Shown: positions 7,178 to 12,441 of the stretch, one piece after another
Layout of the letters: each line of letters starts with the position of its first letter
How positions within the stretch are numbered: position 1 is the first letter of the stretch
DNA from: Candidatus Saccharimonadota bacterium
Lineage (GTDB): Bacteria > Patescibacteriota > Saccharimonadia > Saccharimonadales > Saccharimonadaceae
NCBI GenBank assembly: GCA_030536095.1
Contig: JAUNQQ010000020.1
Span: 275-12,715, forward strand
DNA length: 12,441 bases
Direction: 5' to 3'
The notes under the pieces: model-generated
Told to the model about the DNA's origin: nothing
The model's input: only the letters and a program-made list of their open reading frames with translations
The model's database searches: none
Position numbers and translations under genes: made by a program

Positions 7178-7913
7178 AATCCATATTCTTCCGCATTTGC
7201 TCCATTCGCCATCGTGCGATTTTTTCATGATTACCGCTCAGTAAAATCTCTGGCACTTTCATTCCCCGAAACTCCGCCGGCTTCGTCCATTGCGGAAATT
7301 CAATCATCTCTCCCTTTTCGTCCGAAAAACTTTCAATCGCCGCCGACGAATCGCCGCCCAATACTCCAGGTAATAATCTAACAATACTGTCAACTATAAT
7401 TAGCGCAGGAATTTCTCCGCCCGTCAATACATAATTTCCCACCGAAATCGGATAATTAACCATGCTCATAATCCGCTCATCATACCCCTCGTAATGTGGG
7501 CAAATGATTATAAAATGTCTGTTCGGTTCGTTCGGTTTTTTCTCTAGCTCACTTTCTTTCGTGATGCTTTCTCGCAAATTTTTCGCTGAAATCTCCGTAT
7601 GGCTAATTCCCGCCAACGCCTGCGCCCTCTTTTGTGTCCATTTTTCTCCTGCTGGCGTTGGCATAATCACCTTTGCCCCCTCTGTTAATACCGATTCTAC
7701 TGCGCTAAAAACTGGCTCACACCGCAGCAGCATTCCGTCTCCACCACCATACGGCGTGTCATCCACCGACTTATGTTTTCCAATCCCAAACTCGCGTAAG
7801 TCCACAAAGTCAAATTCCGCCGCACCGATTTTTTGCGCCTTCAACATCATCGATGTATTGAGATAGGGTTCAATCGCCTCCCGAAATAATGTAATAAAAG
7901 TAAATCTTGACAT
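7176..7913 (-). CDS. trmD: tRNA (guanine-N1-)-methyltransferase TrmD
   Basis: TrmD uses S-adenosylmethionine to make m1G at position 37, next to the anticodon, which prevents +1 frameshifting. The 245-aa product has the SPOUT trefoil-knot motifs in order: TLFREAI at the N-terminus, DDTPYGGGDGML at 51-62, YEGYDERI, the knot SVGNYVLTGGE, LPGVLG, and the C-terminal FPQWTKPAEFRGMKVPEILLSGNH. Aligned with E. coli LLDCPHYTRP, the position of the proposed general base Asp169 is Glu (IEFPQWTKP). Glu here is, to my knowledge, a normal variant in several lineages. The ATG is the family-consistent start and has no Shine-Dalgarno; a -10 box ends 6 nt upstream. The gene stands alone, away from its usual rimM/rplS partners, and is divergent from the RNA gene at 7976. 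Confidence 0.97.
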   Translation of the reverse strand: MSRFTFITLFREAIEPYLNTSMMLKAQKIGAAEFDFVDLREFGIGKHKSVDDTPYGGGDGMLLRCEPVFSAVESVLTEGAKVIMPTPAGEKWTQKRAQALAGISHTEISAKNLRESITKESELEKKPNEPNRHFIIICPHYEGYDERIMSMVNYPISVGNYVLTGGEIPALIIVDSIVRLLPGVLGGDSSAAIESFSDEKGEMIEFPQWTKPAEFRGMKVPEILLSGNHEKIARWRMEQMRKNMD

Positions 7914-7919
7914 GAATCT

Positions 7920-7947
7920 ATTTTAGCATAAAAAATGCTCTTGACAA
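7920..7947 (-). promoter_or_regulatory. trmD promoter, predicted leaderless
   Basis: On the minus strand TTGTCA (7942-7947), a 16-bp spacer and TAAAAT (7920-7925), preceded by TGC, form the promoter. Only 6 nt separate the -10 from the ATG, so transcription should begin at or next to the start codon. Its -35 overlaps the -35 of the plus-strand RNA gene. Confidence 0.72.
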
Positions 7948-7969
7948 AGTTTTTCTCCTGGGTTAAAAT
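7941..7969 (+). promoter_or_regulatory. Promoter of the unassigned RNA gene
   Basis: A consensus TTGACA (7941-7946), a 17-bp spacer and TAAAAT (7964-7969) form the best match to a housekeeping sigma promoter in the window. The predicted start is near 7976. The sequence TTGACAA reads as a -35 on both strands, so it is shared with trmD. Confidence 0.8.
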
Positions 7970-7975
7970 AAGCTT

Positions 7976-8121
7976 AAGCTGGTACGCTTCACAAGGGTTC
8001 CATTATAAATGGAGTGTGGAGACTACATTAAAATAAAAACGGATTAAAACAAAAATTTGTGCCCTAGGGTGGGCGCGCATCAGTGGATCAACTCCTTTGC
8101 GGAAAGGGAGTTGATTTTTTT
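7976..8121 (+). ncRNA. Unassigned structured small RNA, about 146 nt
   Basis: A discrete transcription unit runs from a near-consensus promoter to an intrinsic terminator, with no convincing open frame or Shine-Dalgarno. Predicted pairings: a closing stem CTGGTAC (7979-7985) with GCATCAG (8077-8083... read as GCATCAG at 8077-8083) with one A.C mismatch; a hairpin CCATT/AATGG (8000-8004 with 8008-8012); a hairpin TGTGG/CTACA (8015-8019 with 8023-8027); a long A-rich linker (8028-8055); a hairpin GTGCCC/GGGCGC (8059-8064 with 8071-8076) with loop TAGGGT; then the terminator. It lacks the marks of SRP RNA, RNase P RNA, tmRNA or 5S rRNA, and has no anti-repeat for the CRISPR array. It could be a 6S-like RNA, a trans-acting RNA, or a cis element for the LOG gene 100 nt downstream, but that gene has its own promoter. 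Function unknown. Confidence 0.68.
8087..8121 (+). terminator. Terminator of the small RNA
   Basis: The stem ATCAACTCCTTT (8087-8098) pairs with AAGGGAGTTGAT (8104-8115) with one U.G pair and a GCGGA loop. Seven T follow (8115-8121). This is a textbook intrinsic terminator in the plus direction. Confidence 0.93.
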
Positions 8122-8206
8122 GTTTGCCTCATTTTGCCCCACTCATTTCCAGGAAATTATCTATTTCCAGAAAAAAGTGATATTTTCTTTTTACTCTTAT
8201 TTTTTA

Positions 8207-8215
8207 TGCTATAAT
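8207..8215 (+). promoter_or_regulatory. LOG gene extended -10 promoter, predicted leaderless
   Basis: TGCTATAAT, a perfect extended -10, ends 6 nt before the ATG at 8222. There is no clear -35 and no Shine-Dalgarno. Upstream, ATTTCCAG occurs twice 18 bp apart (8145-8152 and 8163-8170), a possible operator. Confidence 0.68.
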
Positions 8216-8221
8216 ATTTTT

Positions 8222-9064
8222 ATGACACAAAACGACTCCCAGGAAAATTTTCAAACCAATATTACCCCCTTTCGCACGAACGGAAGTAATCCTACTCAGC
8301 CCAACCCAGTTCAGCAAAAAACCACTCAAGAAGATTCCGCAAAAAACATAGAAATTATAAAACGCACCCTGGCTCCTTGGCTTAAAGATATTAAAAGTGG
8401 AAAAGTGAAGAGTTCTAATATTGAGCGCGCCATTGCTTACGCTAAGGATCTTGCTCGTGGACTCCAGATTCTTCGGACTTTTCCGCAGGGTGTCGCCGTT
8501 TTTGGCTCAGCTCGTTTACCAGAAGATGATAAATATTATATTGCTGCGCGCAATCTCGGCGCTGAGCTCGCTCAGAATGGGCATGCCGTTATTACTGGTG
8601 GCGGCCCTAGCATTATGGAAGCGGCTAATCGTGGTGCTTTCGAATACGGTGGTCGCAGCATCGGCTTGAATATCGAGCTTGAATTTGAGCAATTTCCAAA
8701 TCCCTATCTGACGGATATGATGACTTTTCGCTACTTTTTCGCCCGGAAGGTGATGCTCGCGATGAGCGCAAAGGCTTACGTTTTCTTTCCCGGTGGTTTT
8801 GGAACTCTCGATGAATTCTCCGAAGTGCTCGAACTTGTTCATACTCATAAAATGCCTCGGATGCCTCTGTTCCTCTATGGTCGCGATTTTTGGGAGCCGC
8901 TTACTAATTACTTCTCTGACACTTTTGTTTCTCATAAGGTAATTTCCCCAGAAGATACTGAGCTCTATCGTATTACTGATGATATTAATGACATTGTCGA
9001 GATGGCTAACCGCATCGGTCATGCTAAAATCGACGAAAACCTCTACGATAATTATAATCACTAG
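8222..9064 (+). CDS. LOG-family (TIGR00730-type) nucleotide phosphoribohydrolase
   Basis: The 280-aa product is a Rossmann-fold protein of the LOG / 'lysine decarboxylase-like' family. Characterised members cleave the N-glycosidic bond of cytokinin riboside or nucleoside 5'-monophosphates to release the base and ribose 5-phosphate. The motifs are AVFGSARLP, GGGPSIMEAANRGA at 126-139, the diagnostic PGGFGTLDE at 190-198 and the upstream RYFFARKVML. The N-terminal ~45 residues are Gln/Asn/Thr/Pro-rich and look disordered; a helical region follows before the Rossmann fold. In a bacterium with no plant partner, nucleotide salvage or base release is a more likely role than hormone synthesis; this is inference. 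The ATG at 8222 directly follows a perfect extended -10 box. An upstream extension of the frame to 8057 would run through the RNA gene and is not credible. Confidence 0.93.
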   Translation: MTQNDSQENFQTNITPFRTNGSNPTQPNPVQQKTTQEDSAKNIEIIKRTLAPWLKDIKSGKVKSSNIERAIAYAKDLARGLQILRTFPQGVAVFGSARLPEDDKYYIAARNLGAELAQNGHAVITGGGPSIMEAANRGAFEYGGRSIGLNIELEFEQFPNPYLTDMMTFRYFFARKVMLAMSAKAYVFFPGGFGTLDEFSEVLELVHTHKMPRMPLFLYGRDFWEPLTNYFSDTFVSHKVISPEDTELYRITDDINDIVEMANRIGHAKIDENLYDNYNH

Positions 9065-9096
9065 TCTTTTATCTTCACTAACAATATTTGATTAAG

Positions 9097-9125
9097 TTGC
9101 ATTTCTTCCCTAAAAATTATATAAT
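9097..9125 (+). promoter_or_regulatory. uvrB promoter, predicted leaderless
   Basis: TTGCAT (9097-9102), a 17-bp spacer and TATAAT (9120-9125) form the promoter; the -10 ends 6 nt before the ATG at 9132. No Shine-Dalgarno is present. No SOS-type operator was recognised in the 67-bp gap. Confidence 0.72.
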
Positions 9126-9131
9126 TATTTT

Positions 9132-11129
9132 ATGTTTAAGCTTCACTCAAAGTTCCAGCCTACCGGCGATCAGCCTACTGCTATCCGCCAACTTTCTGAT
9201 GGCTTAAAATCTGGCATAAAAGAACAAACCCTTCTCGGTGTGACCGGCTCTGGAAAAACTTTTACTATGGCAAATGTTATCCAGAATTACCAGAAGCCGA
9301 CTCTGATTCTCGCCCATAATAAGACTCTTGCCGCCCAGCTTTTTTCCGAGATGCGCGAATTTTTCCCCGAGAACGAGGTTCATTATTTTGTCTCCTACTT
9401 CGATTATTATCAGCCTGAAGCTTATATCGCCAGCTCTGACACTTATATTGAAAAAGATTCCGCCATTAATGACGAGATCGACCGCCTTCGTCATGGCGCC
9501 ACGGTCGCCCTCCTTACTCGCCCTGACACGATTATTGTCGCCAGCGTCTCTTGTATTTACGGTATTGGCTCGCCCAATCATTACACTGAAATGTCGATTT
9601 TTCTCGAAAAAGACAGCGGAATGTGGAAAAATCAGGGGAAACTAATTACGGAGCACGACCTCCTGGTTTACCTAGTTGCTATGCAATATCATCGCAACGA
9701 CCTCGCTTTTGAACGCGGTAATTTTCGCGTTATGGGCGATACAATCGATCTCTACCCGGCCACCGGCGAATACGCGATTCGATTTTCATTTGCTTTTGAT
9801 GAACTTGAGGATGTTCGCATTATTGATCCTCTGACTGCCGACTTACTCGAAAAACCTGAGGCGATTCACGTTTTCCCAAATACACATTACGCTACGCCAA
9901 AAGATGAACTTGAACGAGCCCTAGTTTCCATTCGCCGTGAGTATGAAGATCGCCTAAAATATTTTAAAGCTCACAATAAATTCCTCGAAGCTGAAAGGTT
10001 GTCACAGCGCACAAAATATGATCTAGAAATGCTAAAAGAAACTGGTTTTGTAAAGGGAATTGAGAATTATTCCCGTCATCTTGATGGCCGAAAGCCGGGC
10101 GAACCGCCCTCGACTCTTCTTGACTTTTTCCCAAAAGATTTTCTTCTTATGGTTGACGAATCACATATGACTTTACCGCAGGTTCGTGGTATGTATAACG
10201 GTGACCATGCCCGAAAAGAAACCCTAGTCGAATATGGTTTCCGTCTCCCCTCTGCTCTGGACAATCGTCCTCTGACCTTTAATGAATTTATGGCGCATGT
10301 GAATCACGCAATTTATATGTCCGCCACACCTGGCCCCTACGAATTAGAGCGTTCACCCGAGCCCGCCGAGCAGGTCATTCGTCCTACTGGTCTCCTCGAC
10401 CCACTCATTGAAGTTCGCCCCAGCGCCGGCCAAATTGACAACCTCATGGAAGAAATCGACCAGCGCATAGCAAAACATGAACGTGTCATAATCACAACCT
10501 TGACAAAGCGCATGGCTGAGGACTTAACTGACCATCTAAAAGATCATGGCGTAAAGACCGCTTATATCCATTCCGACATTGATACTCTCGAGCGTGGTGA
10601 CATTCTGCGTGATTTGCGCACCGGCGTATATGATGTTTTGGTTGGAATAAATCTCCTGCGTGAGGGCCTTGACCTCCCCGAAGTTTCGCTTGTGGCTATT
10701 CTTGATGCCGATAAGGAAGGCTTTCTCCGTTCTGAATCTGCTCTTATCCAGACCATTGGCCGCGCCGCTCGTCATGTCGATGGTCGCGTAATTATGTATG
10801 CTGACCATATTACCGAGAGTATGGAAAAAGCCATTACCGAAACGAATCGCCGTCGCGAGATTCAGCAGAACTATAACCATGAGCATCATATTACTCCGCA
10901 GGGAATTAAAAAGGAAATTTCTCAGGGTCTTCGCGCCATTATTCCCGAAAAGGAACAGAAGAATGCTCTTGACCTGAGAAAAGTGCCAAAGGAAGAAATT
11001 CCAAAACTAATAAAACAGCTTACCGCCGAGATGAAACTCGCCGCTGCTAACCTTGATTTTGAGCGCGCCGCCTCTCTCCGCGACCTAATTTCCGACCTAA
11101 ACGACGGCACCGCCACGAAAAAATCATAA
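9132..11129 (+). CDS. uvrB: Excinuclease ABC subunit B (UvrB)
   Basis: UvrB is the DNA-damage-verifying helicase-like subunit of nucleotide excision repair; it receives lesions from UvrA and recruits UvrC. The 665-aa product is full length. Walker A is GVTGSGKT (36-43). The beta-hairpin region that clamps DNA is [21 protein letters not shown]; the second aromatic, Tyr in E. coli [11 protein letters not shown], is Phe. The helicase motif DESH is at 342-345, followed by [33 protein letters not shown] and MSATPG. The C-terminal helicase motif is [13 protein letters not shown] terminal UVR motif ([18 protein letters not shown]) should bind UvrC. uvrA and uvrC are not nearby. There is no plus-strand terminator of normal form after it; the hairpin at 11133-11152 works better on the minus strand. 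Confidence 0.98.
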   Translation: MFKLHSKFQPTGDQPTAIRQLSDGLKSGIKEQTLLGVTGSGKTFTMANVIQNYQKPTLILAHNKTLAAQLFSEMREFFPENEVHYFVSYFDYYQPEAYIASSDTYIEKDSAINDEIDRLRHGATVALLTRPDTIIVASVSCIYGIGSPNHYTEMSIFLEKDSGMWKNQGKLITEHDLLVYLVAMQYHRNDLAFERGNFRVMGDTIDLYPATGEYAIRFSFAFDELEDVRIIDPLTADLLEKPEAIHVFPNTHYATPKDELERALVSIRREYEDRLKYFKAHNKFLEAERLSQRTKYDLEMLKETGFVKGIENYSRHLDGRKPGEPPSTLLDFFPKDFLLMVDESHMTLPQVRGMYNGDHARKETLVEYGFRLPSALDNRPLTFNEFMAHVNHAIYMSATPGPYELERSPEPAEQVIRPTGLLDPLIEVRPSAGQIDNLMEEIDQRIAKHERVIITTLTKRMAEDLTDHLKDHGVKTAYIHSDIDTLERGDILRDLRTGVYDVLVGINLLREGLDLPEVSLVAILDADKEGFLRSESALIQTIGRAARHVDGRVIMYADHITESMEKAITETNRRREIQQNYNHEHHITPQGIKKEISQGLRAIIPEKEQKNALDLRKVPKEEIPKLIKQLTAEMKLAAANLDFERAASLRDLISDLNDGTATKKS

Positions 11130-11152
11130 AAAGACCCCACCATAGTGAGGTC
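11128..11152 (-). terminator. Hairpin after uvrB, oriented as a minus-strand terminator
   Basis: GACCCCAC (11133-11140) and GTGAGGTC (11145-11152) flank a CATA loop. In plus-strand RNA there is one C.A mismatch and no T run follows. In minus-strand RNA the same position is a U.G pair, so the 8-bp stem is complete, and five T follow (11132-11128). It therefore looks like a terminator for leftward transcription, although no leftward gene is visible to its right in the window. Confidence 0.55.
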
Positions 11153-11208
11153 GCAATAAATAATAAAAAGCACCATATATTTTAGAATTTTATTTTAAGC
11201 TAAAACTA

Positions 11209-11270
11209 AACATAATCTACTTGACAGCACCGAGTACGGTAAGGTAAAATGAAGGTAAATAGATTATGTT
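11209..11270. repeat. 11-bp inverted repeat flanking the surface-gene promoter
   Basis: AACATAATCTA (11209-11219) and its perfect reverse complement TAGATTATGTT (11260-11270) bracket the promoter, with 40 bp between. The left arm abuts the -35 and the right arm begins about 10 bp after the -10. It could be paired operator sites or the ends of a small invertible segment. Confidence 0.7.
11221..11250 (+). promoter_or_regulatory. Promoter of the phase-variable surface gene
   Basis: TTGACA (11221-11226), an 18-bp spacer and TAAAAT (11245-11250) predict a start near 11257 and a leader of about 50 nt. The Shine-Dalgarno-like GAAAGG (11291-11296) is 9 nt before the ATG at 11306. Confidence 0.75.
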
Positions 11271-11305
11271 AATTATGTAAATAACAATAAGAAAGGTTAT
11301 ATACC

Positions 11306-12441
11306 ATGGCTTTTGGGTCGGCTCATAGATTAATTCACAAAAAACTAGCAGATAATTCTACTTCTATGATTGGCGCGGCGACTATCTTATCTATTTCGGC
11401 TATTACTCTCTCTCTCTCTCTCGTGCTAGCGCCGTAGATTCCACTGGTGCTATCGGTGTATCTATGCGAATTGGAACTGTAATCTCAATGTCGATTACTG
11501 GAAATGCGGACGATGAAACATTTTGTCCTGATAGCGTAATGTCCTGCTCAACTTTTGGAAGTATTCTTCCGAATTCCTTTGCGACCACCTCTAGTAATGT
11601 AAATGTTCGCACAAATTCCGCTGACGGTTATTATTTATCGGTACATTCGACTAATCCTAACGCCAATATGCGTACGGAAGGCGGCGATATAATTGTGGCC
11701 GGAGCGCTAACTGGTGAATCGGGTGGGCAGGGAATCTGGTCTTATAAAACTGATAACACTGGGGCAATAACCGATTGGACAGCTATGGGTACGGAAGATA
11801 CTATAATTAAAGGAACCGTTACGCGAAGTGGCACAACTGGTGATAATACGCTAGTGACTTACGGCCTATCAACCAGTAATTCACAAGCCTCAGGTGAATA
11901 CACTACCGCCCTAGTCTATACTGCAACTGCACCTAATGATTCATCGATTTATTCGAATCTAGTAGTTAATCTCGAAGAAGGTATTGTCGGAGCACAGATT
12001 CGGGAGGGCAGTATTGACGGTCCGATTAAGGGCTTAGTACTAACGAGTGGAGAAATGGTTAGAATTGATCCCGCTAAAAAATATTACATTATACCAATGT
12101 ATGCTTCGGGCTACACTTTAGGTGCTATTACTGCCGATACGACTAAAGGCTCCGTAACTGCTGATGGTAATGCTTACGGTTACTATTATTATCAGTCTAA
12201 TGGCGGCGCAACAAACACGGTAGCAATTAGCGGAGATACATTAACGACCGAAGTAACAGACGATTCACTTCCCGCGATGCAGACTCTCGCGTCTTCTAGT
12301 TGTCCCTCTATCCCTACGGCAGTTCGAGATAGTCGCGACAATTCGGTCTATTATGTTCAAAAATTAATAGACGGAAACTGCTGGATGCTGGAGAATCTAA
12401 GATTAATCTCTGGAACATTAACGAGTGGCGATTCTAATGTT
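11306..12441 (+). CDS. Secreted FSMP-type surface protein, phase-variable, out of frame here, runs off the right edge
   Basis: From the ATG at 11306 the frame encodes a signal peptide (basic HRLIHKK, then MIGAATILSISAITLSLS) but stops at TAG 11435 after 43 codons. In another frame the sequence is open without interruption from before 11431 to the window edge (337 codons). That frame opens with ASA-VDSTGAIGVS, which looks like a signal-peptidase I site and mature N-terminus. It has no start codon of its own before the ATG at 11464. The two frames meet at the CT tract 11406-11422, and removing one CT (or adding two) joins them. The mature part is Thr/Ser/Gly/Asn-rich, typical of an extracellular beta protein, with PNSFATTSSNVNVRTNSADGYY near the start. 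At about 12298-12405 it reaches an FSMP domain (SCPSIPTAVRDSRDN, then KLIDGNCWMLENL). Probable role: variable cell-surface contact or adhesion (inference). A sequencing or assembly error in the tract is the main alternative. Confidence 0.82.
11406..11422 (+). repeat. CT dinucleotide tract (8.5 units) in the signal-peptide region
   Basis: Seventeen bases of uninterrupted CT encode alternating Leu-Ser in the hydrophobic core. Because each unit is 2 bp, slippage changes the reading frame. By codon arithmetic 7.5 or 10.5 units would be in frame with the long downstream frame; 8.5 (present) and 9.5 are out of frame. Confidence 0.95.

Noticed and set aside
8066..8079. T-box-like sequence AGGGTGGGCGCGC in the small RNA
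   Set aside because: It resembles the T-box antiterminator consensus AGGGTGGnACCGCG but misses key bases, the leader is too short for a stem I, and no aminoacyl-tRNA synthetase or amino-acid gene follows.
7976..8121. The small RNA as tracrRNA for the CRISPR array
   Set aside because: No stretch matches the expected anti-repeat (GGGGACTATAAC-like); the GGGTTCCATTATAA segment pairs poorly with the repeat.
8057..8221. N-terminal extension of the LOG protein from 8057
   Set aside because: It would run through the RNA terminator and a T-rich region; a perfect extended -10 lies directly before the ATG at 8222.
11405..11437. Programmed -1 ribosomal frameshift in the surface gene
   Set aside because: The arithmetic would fit, but a CT alternation is not a slippery X-XXY-YYZ heptamer and no downstream stimulatory structure stands out; repeat-length variation explains it better.
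11435..11437. Stop-codon reassignment rescuing the surface gene
   Set aside because: The stop is TAG, which terminates dnaE, tig and the LOG gene; reading through would continue in the wrong frame anyway.
11403..11612. Minus-strand open frame ending in a Glu-Arg repeat
   Set aside because: It is antisense to the surface gene; the Glu-Arg run is just the complement of the CT tract.

Overview
The window looks like a chromosomal segment of a small-genome Patescibacteria/CPR bacterium, most likely Candidatus Saccharibacteria (TM7). This rests on protein character, not on a database search. The rightmost gene is a secreted protein with the 'DGNCWMLENL' motif of the Fibrobacter-succinogenes-major-paralogous (FSMP) surface domain, which is abundant in Saccharibacteria. 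The str operon is cut down to rpsL-rpsG. All eight complete genes end in TAA or TAG, and none uses in-frame TGA as a sense codon, so glycine-TGA recoding (SR1/Gracilibacteria) is not indicated.

Layout. 1-580: the end of a CRISPR array (nine identical 36-bp repeats, 30-bp spacers) running off the left edge. Its repeat looks type II (Cas9), read on the minus strand, and each repeat ends in a perfect extended -10 promoter element. 622-4479: dnaE with its own promoter. 4565-4774: a 69-aa gene of unknown function. 4827-6104 (minus): trigger factor, divergent from 6247-7142 rpsL-rpsG. 7176-7913 (minus): trmD, divergent from an apparently undescribed structured RNA of about 146 nt (7976-8121) that has a near-consensus promoter and an intrinsic terminator. 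8222-9064: LOG-family phosphoribohydrolase. 9132-11129: uvrB. 11306 to the right edge: a secreted surface protein whose signal-peptide coding region contains a (CT)8.5 tract that puts it out of frame in this copy. This is the hallmark of a phase-variable surface gene.

The core is housekeeping: replication, nascent-chain folding, small-subunit ribosome assembly, tRNA m1G37 modification and nucleotide excision repair. Genes are mostly single units with their own promoters, separated by bidirectional terminators. Two initiation styles can be seen. rpsL, rpsG, the 69-aa gene, dnaE and the surface gene have Shine-Dalgarno sequences. tig, trmD, the LOG gene and uvrB have a -10 box only 6-7 nt before the ATG, predicting leaderless mRNAs.

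The most interesting regions are the phase-variable surface gene with an 11-bp inverted repeat around its promoter, the unassigned RNA gene, and the CRISPR repeats that carry their own promoters.
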